The translations under genes and the position numbers were made by a program. From Leifsonia sp. Root4 (GTDB taxonomy: Bacteria > Actinomycetota > Actinomycetes > Actinomycetales > Microbacteriaceae): a stretch of 64,000 nt of DNA. The stretch is taken from assembly GCF_001425085.1 (NCBI RefSeq), contig NZ_LMDN01000003.1, forward strand, positions 54,309-118,308, in the 5' to 3' direction. This document shows, piece after piece, positions 31,783-43,026 of the stretch. Every line of letters begins with the position of its first letter. The first letter of the stretch is position 1. The notes below the pieces were generated by a model, which saw only the letters and a program-made list of their open reading frames with translations, ran no database searches and was not told the DNA's origin.

Positions 31783-32469
31783 CTAGATCACACCGCTGCG
31801 GAACGCGAACACGACGGCCTGCACGCGGTCGCGCATGCCGAGCTTCTGCAGGATGCGGCCGACGTGGGTCTTGACCGTGGACTCCGAGAGCCAGAGCTGC
31901 TGGGCGATCTCCGCGTTGGAGAGACCGAGCACGAGCGCGTCGAACACCTGCCGCTCGCGGTCGGTGAGCGCCCGCAGTCGTTCGAGCGCCGACAGGCGCT
32001 CGGCTGCGCGCCGCGCCTCGGCCCCGGCGTCCGGCACCTGCTTGAGCTCGCCATAGCGCCGCAGCAGCTCCGACGTCACGCGGGGCGCGAGCACGGCGTC
32101 GCCCGCCGCGACCGCGCGCACGGCCGCGAGGATGTCGGCGCTCTCCGAGTCCTTGAGCAGGAAGCCGCTCGCGCCGGCCTCGAGGCCACCGAAGGCGTAG
32201 GCATCGATGTCGAAGGTCGTCAGGATGATCACCCGGCTGCTGCCGCTGTGCCCGGTGATCTCCCTGGTTGCCTCGAGGCCGTCCATACGCGGCATCTGCA
32301 CATCCATCAGCACGATGTCGGGATTGAGTGCCGCGGCGAGCGCCACCGCCTCGATGCCATCGGCGGCCTCACCGACGACCTCGATGCCGTCGCTCGCGCC
32401 GAGCACCATCGAGAGCCCCGTGCGGATGAGGGCCTGGTCATCGGCGATCAACACCCGGATGCCCGTCAT
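31783..32469 (-). CDS. NarL/FixJ family response regulator
   Basis: A 228-residue regulator. The receiver domain has Asp10/Asp11, phospho-acceptor Asp56 in IVLMDVQMP and Lys in GFLLKDS. The C-terminal LuxR-type HTH has LTDRERQVFDALVLGLSNAEIA and STVKTHVGRILQKLGM. ATG 32469 overlaps the kinase stop by 4 bp (ATGA), so the two are translationally coupled. It is the third gene of the RND-kinase-regulator operon. The 29-bp palindrome upstream of the RND gene is a possible target, although NarL-type sites are usually shorter. Confidence 0.94.
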   Translation of the reverse strand: MTGIRVLIADDQALIRTGLSMVLGASDGIEVVGEAADGIEAVALAAALNPDIVLMDVQMPRMDGLEATREITGHSGSSRVIILTTFDIDAYAFGGLEAGASGFLLKDSESADILAAVRAVAAGDAVLAPRVTSELLRRYGELKQVPDAGAEARRAAERLSALERLRALTDRERQVFDALVLGLSNAEIAQQLWLSESTVKTHVGRILQKLGMRDRVQAVVFAFRSGVI

Positions 32470-33695
32470 CGGCCAGCCCCCGGAAGAATCAATCGGACTG
32501 TCCATCGTCCTTCTCCGTCTGGGCCGGCCGCGAGCGATCCGCCATAGAGGGCGGCGCGCTCGTGCATCCCGACGAGGCCGCGGCCGACGTGGCCATCGGG
32601 CTGGATGGTCGGCGGCGCCCCGTCGTTCTGCACCGTCACGCCCACGTCGTCGTCCGTCTCGACGAGCACGCTCACGGTCGTCGGCGCCGATGCGTGGCGA
32701 AGCGCGTTGGTCAGCGCCTCCTGCACGACGCGGAACACCGCCACCTGCACGCCAGGCTGCGGCGGGGCGTCACCGCTCAGCTGCAGCTCCACGGGAAGGC
32801 CGATGCCCCGGTAGACCTCGATGAGGCGGGGGAGATCGTCGAAGCCGGTTCCGGCCTGTGGCGCGGCCGAGTTCGGTGTCGATTCCAGCACTCCGATGAC
32901 GCGCCGCATCTCGGTGAGGGAGGAGCGGGCGACGCCGCCGAGCTGGCCGATCGCCTCCTTGGCGCGCTGCGGTTCCCGGTCGAAGACCGCGCTGGCGCCG
33001 TCGGCCAGGCGCACGATCACCGAGAGGGAGTGCGAGACGATGTCGTGCACATCACGGGCGATGCGAGATCGCTCGGCGAGCGCGGCGAGTTGAGCCTGCT
33101 GATCGCGCTCGCGTTCCAGGTGCCTGGCATGTTCGAGCAGTCCGGCGATGTAGCGTCTGCGATTGCCCGAGTTCTGCCCCCAGAGCAGCGCGACCAGCAG
33201 CACGAGCAGGCCGGTGACCGCGTACGCGATCACATCGCCGATGCGGGAGGTGCCGACGCCGGGCATGGAGAGCGGCGGGTCGACGAACAGGTACGTCACA
33301 CTGACCAGCACGGTCACCGAGGCGGATGCCGCCGCCGCCAGCCACGCCCTCCGCACGGAGTCGTACACGGCGATCGCGAACACGCAGTAGGCGGCGGCGA
33401 GATTGAGCAGGTCGGGGCTGACCACGGCCAGCGGCAACGTGATCACGAAGGTGACCCAGAAGGCGAACAGTGGGCGGCGCCGGCGGAACAGCACGAGGCA
33501 GACCGCGACGAGGATCACGACGCTTCCGAACGCCACACCGGCGACCCAGCCGAAGGTGGGCGTTGACGCGGTGAGGAGCAGCGTCGGCGTCGTCATGAGC
33601 ACCCAGCTGACGGCGACCAGGACATCGACGAGCCGCGGGTGGCGTTGCCCGTAACGAGCGGCCACCCCGAGACTGCGCGGCATGGTCGTGGTCAC
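32466..33695 (-). CDS. Two-component sensor histidine kinase, NarL/DesK type
   Basis: A 409-residue kinase. Five to six N-terminal helices (about 25-175) form a compact membrane sensor. A coiled coil (about 185-210) leads to HisKA_3 with RIARDVHDIVSHSLSV (phospho-acceptor His217). The C-terminal ATPase domain shows VVQEALTNALRHA and VQNDGAPP. The GTG start at 33695 overlaps the RND gene stop by 4 bp (GTGA), which fixes it over the ATG 12 bp downstream. Its regulator is coupled in turn by ATGA. The whole three-gene unit is thus tightly linked. Confidence 0.93.
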   Translation of the reverse strand: MTTTMPRSLGVAARYGQRHPRLVDVLVAVSWVLMTTPTLLLTASTPTFGWVAGVAFGSVVILVAVCLVLFRRRRPLFAFWVTFVITLPLAVVSPDLLNLAAAYCVFAIAVYDSVRRAWLAAAASASVTVLVSVTYLFVDPPLSMPGVGTSRIGDVIAYAVTGLLVLLVALLWGQNSGNRRRYIAGLLEHARHLERERDQQAQLAALAERSRIARDVHDIVSHSLSVIVRLADGASAVFDREPQRAKEAIGQLGGVARSSLTEMRRVIGVLESTPNSAAPQAGTGFDDLPRLIEVYRGIGLPVELQLSGDAPPQPGVQVAVFRVVQEALTNALRHASAPTTVSVLVETDDDVGVTVQNDGAPPTIQPDGHVGRGLVGMHERAALYGGSLAAGPDGEGRWTVRLILPGAGR

Positions 33696-36600
33696 GGTGC
33701 CAGTCTCCCATGTGTCGTCTGCACCACATCATCGTCGAGCCCGTTCTCGTCCACTGCCGCGTCGAAGAGATCGGCGGCGCTCGCCGCGTCATCCGCGTCC
33801 GAGTCATCCGCGTCCGTGGGCTCGGCGCGTGCGCCCCGCTTCGCCGCGCGCCGCTCGATCCGGCGTTCGTGCAGCACGTACAGCGCGGGAACGAGCAGCA
33901 GCGTCAGCAGCGTCGACGACACGAGACCACCGATGACGACGATCGCCAGCGACTTCGAAATGAAGGCGCCACCGCCGGTCAGCCCGAACGCCATCGGCAA
34001 CAGGGCGAAGATCGTCGCGCAGGCCGTCATGATGATCGGCCGCAGGCGCAGCCGCGCCCCGTGGGTCACCGCCTCATCGATGCCGGAGCCGTTGCGGCGG
34101 TACTCGTTGATGAGGTCGATCAGCACAATCGCATTCGTCACGACGATGCCGATCAGCATCAGCATGCCGATCATCGCCGGGATGCCGAGCGGGGTCCCGG
34201 TGATGAGCAGCGCGAGAATCGCACCGGTCGCCGCGAGGGGGATCGAGACGAGCAGCAGCAGCGGCTGCACCAGTGAGCGGAAGGTGCCGACGAGCACGAT
34301 GTACACCAGCGCGATGGCGATCAGCATGGCCAATCCGAGCTGGGCGAAGGACTCCGTCTGCTCAGCGGCCGCTCCGCCCTGGTCCAGGCTCACGCCCTCC
34401 GGCAGATCGATCTCCGCGACCGCGGTGTCGACGGCGAACGCCGCGGCGCCCAGGTCCCCGCCCTTCGGCGTGGCGGCGATGGTGACGGCGCGCACGCCGT
34501 CGATGCGGGTGATCGTGGCGGGAGCATTCACGACGGCGATGGTCGCGACGTCCCCGACACTCACCGCGCTCGCCCTGACGTTCTCAATGTCGCGCTGAGC
34601 CTGCGCGAGCCGCTCGGACTCGGCCTGCTGCGTCGCCCCCTCGGCGATGGCGTCGCGGGCGGCGGCGATCTGCTCGTCCATGGCGGTCAGGCCGGCCTCG
34701 GCGCCGCTGACCGCCGCACCGAGCTCTGCCACCATTTTCTGGTGCTCGATCGCGCCGAGCACGCCGCCGGTCACGGGGCTCGGGTCCGCCGGGGGCGGGC
34801 TGGCGATCAGCGCGGCGAGCTGCTGTCGGAGTCCAGCCAGATCCCGGCCGGATTGTTCCCGCGCCTCCACGAGCTTGGAGACCTGGTTGTCGGCGGAACG
34901 GTTCGCCTCGGCCCTGGCGTCGTCGGCGAGTGCCTGCTGCTCGGCGGTCAGTGCGTCCACCGCGCTCTTCTGGGCGCGTTGCTGCTGCAGGGCGGTGACG
35001 GGCAGGGGGAGGGCGGCAATCGCCGCCGGATCGCTTGCCGTGGTCTGCGAGCGGAGCACGAGGTCGTGGCTCGCACCGTCGACGGTCACGGAACCCAGCC
35101 GCTCGCCCTCGACGGCCGCGGCGATCGCCGACCCGACCTCGACAACGCTGAAGCCTTGTGCGGCCGCAGCGGTCTGGTCGACAGACACGGAGAGCACCGG
35201 CTGCTCCGCGGCGAGATTGCTCGTCACCTCGGTGATCTCCGGCAACGCGTCGAGCTCGGCGGCGATCGCGTCGGTGGCGCTGGTGAGCGCGGCCTCGTCA
35301 CTGCCCATCACGATCACATCGATCGTCGAGCTCGTGGTCTGGGTGGCCTGGGTGGAGACCGTGATGTCCTCGCTGCGGGGAAGATCAGCGACGGCGTCGC
35401 GGATGCCGGCCAGCGCTGCATCCGGATCGACGTCCGTCTTCAGCACGAGGTCGAGCCGCACCGGCACACCGTGGGCCCCGACCGTCGTCTGGTATGACTC
35501 GACGTCGTCGACGGCAGCGACCGCCTTCTCGAGCACGACGGCCGCGGCATCCGCGGACTCGAGGGTCGAGCTCATCGGCATGGTCTGCTGCAGTTGCACG
35601 GCCCTGGCATCGGCAAAACTCCCGAGCATGTCGGTCTTCAGGAATCCGGCCGCGAACAGCGTTCCGGCGAAGACCACGACGGCGACGAGCACCATCGTGA
35701 CCGGGCGGCGGAGCGCCAGCCCCAGCGCGGGCAGGTACGAGCGCTGCATCGTCGTGAGGCGCTCGGCCTCCTCCGTCTGCGTGTCCGCTCCGGCTGCGCT
35801 GCCGTGGAGGGCGGATTTCGACGGCTTGCGCATGAACCAGTAGGCGAGCACGGGCACGATCGTCAGCGACACCACGAGGGAGGCGAGCAACGCGACGGAG
35901 ACCGTGACGGCGAAGGGGCGGAACAGCTCGCCGGAGACGCCACCGACGAAGGCGACGGGCAGGAACACCGCGACGGTCGTGAGGGTGGATGCCGTCACGG
36001 CACCGGCCACCTGCGCAACCGATTCGCGCACGCCATCGACCGTGAGTCCGCCGGACCCGCGGCGCCTGGTGATGTTCTCGATCACCACGATCGAGTCGTC
36101 GACCACCCGGCCAACGGCGACGGTGAGGGCGGCCAGCGTGAAGATGTTGAGGGTGAAGCCGCCGAGGCGCAGTGCGATGACGGCGATGAGCAGCGACATC
36201 GGGATCGAGATCGCCGTGATCACCGTTGCCCGTGGCGAGAGCAGGAAGATCAGGATGACGAGCACGGCGAAGAGCAGGCCGAGGCCGCCCTCGACCGAGA
36301 GGTCGTGGATGGACTGCTCGACCATCGTCGACTGGTCGAAGATCGTGTGCATCGCCGCGCCAGCGCCGAGCTGGGCGAGCGTCGCCTCGACGGCGGCCGA
36401 CACGGCGTGGGACACCTGCACCGCATTCGCATCGGGAACCTTCGTGATAGTCAGCCCGATCGACGGCCGACCGTCGGCGCGGGAGAGCGAGGTCTGGTCG
36501 ACGGGGAGCAGCTCAACGGCCGCAACGGCGGAGAGCGGCACCGGCCCGGCGAGGGTGGGGATGGGGATCGCCGCGATGTCGTCGATGCCGGCGCTCTCCT

Positions 36601-37291
36601 GGCCGACCTCGATCGCCAGGGACTGCTCGCCGTCGACGCTGGTGCCTGCGGGCACGACGGTGCCCGCCGTGCGGAGCAGGGCGCCGACGGTGGCCTGATC
36701 GATGGAGTGCTCCGCCATGGCAGCGGGGTTGGCCGTCACCAGCACCCGCTGTTGGGTCTTCCCGGCAAGCTGCACATCGCGCACGCCGGGAACGTTGGTG
36801 ATGGCGGGCAGGAGCACGGCGTCGACACGCTCGGCGAGGGCATCCGGGTCGGCATCACTCGTCAGGGCAAGGGCCAGGACGGGGATGTCGCTGGTGTTGC
36901 CCGCGAAGACGTTCGAGACGACGCCGTCCGGCGCCGCAGCCAGCGCGCTCGCCGTCGCCGCCTTGATGTCCGCGAGGATCTTGGCGCTGTCGGCGCCGAA
37001 GCCCCACATCACGCTGAGTTCGGCCGAGCCGCTTGAGGTGTTCGAGCGCACCTCGTCGACGCCCGGGATCGCCGACAGTGCATCGGAGAGTGGCACGACA
37101 ACCTGGCGGTCAAGCGTCGCCGAGGACGCGCCGGGCTTGGCGAGCGCCACGACGGCGGCCGGTTGTTCGATCGCGGGCAGCAGCTCCTGTTTCATCGAGC
37201 CGGTGGCCCAGAGGCCGATCGCGACGATGAGCAGGCTGAGCAGCGCGACGATGGCGCGGTTGGCCAGGCTCAGGCGGGTGAGCAGCGACAT
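33692..37291 (-). CDS. RND efflux permease (HAE1/AcrB-like) with an internal coiled-coil insertion
   Basis: A 1199-residue pump, longer than the usual 1020-1050. Helix 1 is at residues 10-30. The helix-4 proton relay is GRVVDDSIVVIENI (Asp398, Asp399). The second-half helices run from about residue 985 to 1140. Porter-domain elements such as IPGVDEV and VPGVRDV are present. Between IAALPLPV (ends about 765) and VSVGDVATI (begins about 910), where AcrB has a short docking-domain loop, about 145 residues form an Ala/Gln/Glu-rich coiled-coil pair broken by SPPPADPSP. The C-terminal tail is very acidic. No membrane-fusion adaptor gene is adjacent. It is first in an operon with a kinase and regulator; a 29-bp palindrome lies 79 bp upstream. 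Confidence 0.92.
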   Translation of the reverse strand: MSLLTRLSLANRAIVALLSLLIVAIGLWATGSMKQELLPAIEQPAAVVALAKPGASSATLDRQVVVPLSDALSAIPGVDEVRSNTSSGSAELSVMWGFGADSAKILADIKAATASALAAAPDGVVSNVFAGNTSDIPVLALALTSDADPDALAERVDAVLLPAITNVPGVRDVQLAGKTQQRVLVTANPAAMAEHSIDQATVGALLRTAGTVVPAGTSVDGEQSLAIEVGQESAGIDDIAAIPIPTLAGPVPLSAVAAVELLPVDQTSLSRADGRPSIGLTITKVPDANAVQVSHAVSAAVEATLAQLGAGAAMHTIFDQSTMVEQSIHDLSVEGGLGLLFAVLVILIFLLSPRATVITAISIPMSLLIAVIALRLGGFTLNIFTLAALTVAVGRVVDDSIVVIENITRRRGSGGLTVDGVRESVAQVAGAVTASTLTTVAVFLPVAFVGGVSGELFRPFAVTVSVALLASLVVSLTIVPVLAYWFMRKPSKSALHGSAAGADTQTEEAERLTTMQRSYLPALGLALRRPVTMVLVAVVVFAGTLFAAGFLKTDMLGSFADARAVQLQQTMPMSSTLESADAAAVVLEKAVAAVDDVESYQTTVGAHGVPVRLDLVLKTDVDPDAALAGIRDAVADLPRSEDITVSTQATQTTSSTIDVIVMGSDEAALTSATDAIAAELDALPEITEVTSNLAAEQPVLSVSVDQTAAAAQGFSVVEVGSAIAAAVEGERLGSVTVDGASHDLVLRSQTTASDPAAIAALPLPVTALQQQRAQKSAVDALTAEQQALADDARAEANRSADNQVSKLVEAREQSGRDLAGLRQQLAALIASPPPADPSPVTGGVLGAIEHQKMVAELGAAVSGAEAGLTAMDEQIAAARDAIAEGATQQAESERLAQAQRDIENVRASAVSVGDVATIAVVNAPATITRIDGVRAVTIAATPKGGDLGAAAFAVDTAVAEIDLPEGVSLDQGGAAAEQTESFAQLGLAMLIAIALVYIVLVGTFRSLVQPLLLLVSIPLAATGAILALLITGTPLGIPAMIGMLMLIGIVVTNAIVLIDLINEYRRNGSGIDEAVTHGARLRLRPIIMTACATIFALLPMAFGLTGGGAFISKSLAIVVIGGLVSSTLLTLLLVPALYVLHERRIERRAAKRGARAEPTDADDSDADDAASAADLFDAAVDENGLDDDVVQTTHGRLAP

Positions 37292-37369
37292 GGCGGGGAT
37301 TCCTTCGATCGGCAGTCTTCGAGCGTTTCCACGCTAGGAGAGTGCCCATCGGCCGCGCGTCCCCACGAT

Positions 37370-37398
37370 GGCCCATATGCGCGGCGCGCATATGGGCC
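37370..37398. promoter_or_regulatory. Perfect 29-bp palindrome upstream of the RND operon
   Basis: GGCCCATATGCGC (37370-37382) and GCGCATATGGGCC (37386-37398) are perfect complements around GGC. It lies 79 bp before the RND start and 21 bp after the UvrA-like stop. Its length and the nested ATATGCGC/GCGCATAT arms suggest a TetR- or PadR-type operator. No T-tract follows, so termination is less likely. Confidence 0.6.
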
Positions 37399-37418
37399 TC
37401 AGGTACTACACGGCCTCG

Positions 37419-39824
<2,406 letters not shown>

Positions 39825-39952
39825 GAGATCTCCAACTGTCGTGCGGGGTGCCGCGCCGCTGCAGGCGTCGCTGGTCGCGGCCGGTTTCGAGCTTACTTCG
39901 GAGCACTCGGCGCCGTCACGGCATCCGCAGTTCTGGCGCGTACGATCAGGTG

Positions 39953-40876
39953 GTGCCCCCACGTTCCCCTCTGCCGCAACGAAACGGGCTGGATGCCGCC
40001 TGGCTGCGCACTCCGGACCGGAACCCGGCATGGCCGGAGCCGTGGCCGCACATGGGCGCATGGCTGCACGAGCGGCTGTCCGAGCACATCGACGTCCCCG
40101 ACTTCCTGAACCAGGGGCGGATCGTCTACGAGTCGGGGGAGCCGGCCCGCTGGGGCGACGACTACCGCTCGCACACCTTCGTCTGGTTCCACCGCGACCT
40201 CTCGGAGGAGAAGGTCGTTCCCGGGCAGATCCACGTCGTGCACCGGGACGAACGGATCGTCGTGATCGACAAGCCGGCGTTCCTCTCGTCGATCCCGCGC
40301 GGCAAGCACGTGCAACAGAGCGTCGTCGTGCGGCTCCGCGCCGAATTGGGGCTGCCCGAGCTCTCTCCGCTGCACCGGCTGGACCGGGTGACCTCGGGCC
40401 TGCTGGTGCTGGCGACAGAGAAGCGCTGGCGCGCCGCCTACCAGACGATGTTCCAGCGCGGCGAGATCGACAAGGGCTACCGCGCGCTCGCGCCCGACCG
40501 GCCGGAACTCGCCGAGGCGGTGACCGTGCGCAATCACCTCGCAAAGGAACGCGGGAAATTGCAGGCCGAGGTCGTGCCGGGAGCCCCGGTCAATGCCGAG
40601 TCGAGGATCGAACGGGAAGCGGTGCTCGGTGACTCGGCCGTGTACCGACTGACGCCGAAGACCGGGCGCACACACCAGCTGCGGATGCACATGCTCGGCC
40701 TCGGGGCGCCGATCGACGGCGATCCGCTCTATCCGGTCGTTCGCGGGGTGGGCGTCGATGACTTCTCCACCCCGCTGCAATTGCTGGCCAGCGACGTGGT
40801 GTTCACCGACCCGATCGACGGCGGCGCACGGCGCTTCGCCAGCGTGCGCACCCTCCCGCTGTACTCCGAGGCCTGA
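39953..40876 (+). CDS. RluA/RsuA-type pseudouridine synthase
   Basis: A 307-residue protein. The catalytic motif is SPLHRLDRVTSGLLVLA with the invariant Asp, and the C-terminal family block is PKTGRTHQLRMHMLGLGAPI. The N-terminal region (about 1-90) has a small S4-like part (DFLNQGRIVYESGE). It isomerises uridine in rRNA or tRNA; the target base cannot be told. TACGAT (39941-39946) lies exactly 6 nt before the second of two tandem GTG codons, so 39953 is taken as a leaderless start. It is divergent from the UvrA-like gene. A large stem-loop follows its stop. Confidence 0.9.
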   Translation: MPPRSPLPQRNGLDAAWLRTPDRNPAWPEPWPHMGAWLHERLSEHIDVPDFLNQGRIVYESGEPARWGDDYRSHTFVWFHRDLSEEKVVPGQIHVVHRDERIVVIDKPAFLSSIPRGKHVQQSVVVRLRAELGLPELSPLHRLDRVTSGLLVLATEKRWRAAYQTMFQRGEIDKGYRALAPDRPELAEAVTVRNHLAKERGKLQAEVVPGAPVNAESRIEREAVLGDSAVYRLTPKTGRTHQLRMHMLGLGAPIDGDPLYPVVRGVGVDDFSTPLQLLASDVVFTDPIDGGARRFASVRTLPLYSEA

Positions 40877-40906
40877 GCCCCGCGGCGCCGCGCCGCGCGC
40901 CCTGTC

Positions 40907-40974
40907 GGCGCCGAGCGGGGGCGTGTGCACAGTCGCGCGCTCGAACACGGCGCAGAGACCCCCCGCTCGGCGCC
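40907..40974 (+). terminator. Long stem-loop after the pseudouridine synthase gene
   Basis: GGCGCCGAGCGGGGG (40907-40921) pairs perfectly with CCCCCGCTCGGCGCC (40960-40974) across 38 nt that contain a nested GTGT/ACAC pair. It begins 30 bp past the stop. It is probably a terminator, though the stem is larger than needed. Confidence 0.5.
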
Positions 40975-41003
40975 CGCTTGTCGCACGGCGTGCGCCGACG
41001 TAT

Positions 41004-41048
41004 GATTCATCGAGCGATAGTTGAATCGCCAGTTCTATAATCGAACAC
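41004..41048. promoter_or_regulatory. mobA promoter region with two inverted repeats, one an IclR-type operator
   Basis: GATTCA-N12-TGAATC (41004-41027) is followed by GTTC-N7-GAAC (41032-41046), whose centre contains TATAAT (41036-41041), a consensus -10. Read on the minus strand, 41048-41031 is GTGTTCGATTATAGAACT, 14 of 18 positions identical to the site before the IclR gene (46818-46835). IclR binding over the -10 would control mobA. Confidence 0.65.
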
Positions 41049-41077
41049 CAAGCACCGCACAGAGAAGTGAGGAAGCC

Positions 41078-42967
41078 GTGCAGTTCCACCACCACGGATA
41101 CGTGTCAACCGACCCGCGCGTCGAGCCGGCCGCAGGGGTCGGCATCGAGCGACCGGATGAGCTGCCGGACTACGTCGACGTGCTCATCGTCGGGACCGGC
41201 CCCGCCGGCGTCGTCGCCGCCGCGCAGCTGGCGCAGTTCCCCGGCGTCACCACCCGCATCGTCGAGCGCCGCGGTGAACGCCTCGCGATCGGGCAGGCCG
41301 ACGGCATCCAGGCCCGCAGCGTCGAGACGTTCCAGGCCTTCGGCTTCGCCGAGCGCATCATCGCCGAGGCCTACCGGATCACCGAGATGGCGTTCTGGAA
41401 GCCGGACCCCGAGACGCCGCGCAACATCGTGCGCGCGGCTCGCACCGTCGATGACCCGACCGGGATCAGCGAGTTCCCGCACCTGATCGTCAACCAGGCC
41501 AGGGTGCTCGACTACTTCGCCGAGTTCGCGGCCAATTCGCCCGCGCGCATTCGGCCGGATTACGGCTTCGAGTTCCGGGGGCTGGAGGTGACCGGCGAGG
41601 GCGAGTACCCGGTGACGGTGACCCTTGAGCACAGCGCGGGCGAGCGTGCAGGGCAGCAGAAGATCGTGCACGCCAAGTACGTGCTCGGCGCCGACGGCGC
41701 CCGCAGCGCGGTCCGCGAGGCGATCGGGGCGCAGCACATCGGCGGCCAGGCGTTCCACGCCTGGGGCGTCATGGACACGCTGGCCGTCACCGACTTCCCC
41801 GACATCCGCACCAAGTGCTCCATCCAGTCCGAGGCGGGCAACATCCTGCTGATTCCGCGCGAGGGCGGCTACCTGTTTCGCATGTACGTCGACCTCGGCG
41901 AGGTGCCGGCCGAGGATCACGGGGCGATCCGTGCGACCAGCCTCGAACAGATCATCGCGAAGGCGAACGAGATCCTGCACCCCTACGTGCTCGACGTGAA
42001 GAACGTGCCGTGGCACAGCGTCTACGAGGTGGGTCACCGCGTGACCGACCGCTTCGACGACGTGCCGGTCGAGGAGGTCGGCACGCGCACGCCCCGCGTG
42101 TTCATCGCCGGCGATGCCTGCCACACGCACAGTGCGAAGGCCGGCCAGGGTATGAACGTCTCGATGCAGGATGGCTGGAACATCGCCTGGAAGCTCGGCC
42201 ACGTGCTCTCGGGGCGCAGCCCGGAGAGCCTGCTCGCCACCTACTCCGCCGAGCGCCACGTCGTGGCCAAGGACCTGATCGACTTCGACCGCCAGTGGTC
42301 GACGCTCATGGCCAAGAAGCCGGAGGAGTACGACAGCCCGTCGGAGCTCGAAGACTTCTACGTGCGCACCGCGGAATTCCCCGCCGGCTTCATGACGCAG
42401 TACGCCCCGTCGATGATCATTGCCGAGGACACCGAACAGGGCCTCGCGACCGGTTTCCCGATCGGCAAGCGCTTCAAGTCGGCGCCCGTGACCCGGGTCT
42501 CGGACACGAACCCCGTGCAGTTGGGGCATCACCACCGTGCAGACGGCCGTTGGCGCATCTACGCCTTCGCCGATGCCGCGCGAGCCGGCGAGAGCTCCCG
42601 GCTCGCCGACTGGGCGGAGTGGCTGCGGAGCGCGCCGGAATCACCGCTGCTGGTGCACACGCCGGAGGGCGGCGACATCGACAGCGTCTTCGACGTCAAG
42701 GTCGTCTATCAGCAGCCGCACACGGAGGTCGACCTCGGCGGCGTGTCACCGGTGTTCCTGCCACGAACCGGTCCGTTCGGGCTGATCGACTACGAGAAGG
42801 TGTACGCGACCGATCCGGAGCACGACATCTTCGAGCTGCGCGGCCTCGACCGAGGCGGTGTGGTCGTGGTCGTGCGCCCCGACCACTACGTGGCGGATGT
42901 GCTGCCGTTCGGCGCAACGGCGGAACTGGCCGCGTTCTTCCGGCAGAACCTGCTGCCGGCCACCTGA
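41078..42967 (+). CDS. mobA: FAD-dependent aromatic hydroxylase, 3-hydroxybenzoate 4-monooxygenase (MobA)-like
   Basis: A 629-residue flavoprotein of the phenol hydroxylase group. It starts VQFHHHGYVSTDPR; VLIVGTGPAGVVAAAQLA is the FAD Rossmann motif. QADGIQARSVETFQAFGF, VLGADGARSAVR (DG motif) and FIAGDACHTHSAKAGQGMN (GD motif) follow. A thioredoxin-like C-terminal domain ends it. From memory it resembles Comamonas MobA across its length, including SMQDGWNIAWKL and DIFELRGLD. The reaction would be 3-hydroxybenzoate + NADPH + O2 to protocatechuate; phenol 2-monooxygenase is the main alternative. GTG 41078 has GAGGAA upstream. Ring-cleavage genes are not in the window. Confidence 0.85.
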   Translation: MQFHHHGYVSTDPRVEPAAGVGIERPDELPDYVDVLIVGTGPAGVVAAAQLAQFPGVTTRIVERRGERLAIGQADGIQARSVETFQAFGFAERIIAEAYRITEMAFWKPDPETPRNIVRAARTVDDPTGISEFPHLIVNQARVLDYFAEFAANSPARIRPDYGFEFRGLEVTGEGEYPVTVTLEHSAGERAGQQKIVHAKYVLGADGARSAVREAIGAQHIGGQAFHAWGVMDTLAVTDFPDIRTKCSIQSEAGNILLIPREGGYLFRMYVDLGEVPAEDHGAIRATSLEQIIAKANEILHPYVLDVKNVPWHSVYEVGHRVTDRFDDVPVEEVGTRTPRVFIAGDACHTHSAKAGQGMNVSMQDGWNIAWKLGHVLSGRSPESLLATYSAERHVVAKDLIDFDRQWSTLMAKKPEEYDSPSELEDFYVRTAEFPAGFMTQYAPSMIIAEDTEQGLATGFPIGKRFKSAPVTRVSDTNPVQLGHHHRADGRWRIYAFADAARAGESSRLADWAEWLRSAPESPLLVHTPEGGDIDSVFDVKVVYQQPHTEVDLGGVSPVFLPRTGPFGLIDYEKVYATDPEHDIFELRGLDRGGVVVVVRPDHYVADVLPFGATAELAAFFRQNLLPAT

Positions 42968-42976
42968 CGCGCCGAC

Positions 42977-43010
42977 CCGCTGCCCGGCCGATGAACAGGT
43001 CGGGCAGCGG
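42977..43010. terminator. Bidirectional hairpin terminator between mobA and the Fe-S dehydrogenase
   Basis: CCGCTGCCCG (42977-42986) and CGGGCAGCGG (43001-43010) are perfect complements with a 14-nt loop. They lie midway between two convergent stops 59 bp apart. Confidence 0.7.
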
Positions 43011-43026
43011 CTCGCTCAACGCTCAC

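Noticed and set aside
37370..37398. Simple rho-independent terminator of the UvrA-like gene
   Set aside because: The hairpin is followed on the minus strand by a mixed G-rich sequence with no T-tract; an operator fits better, though not proven.
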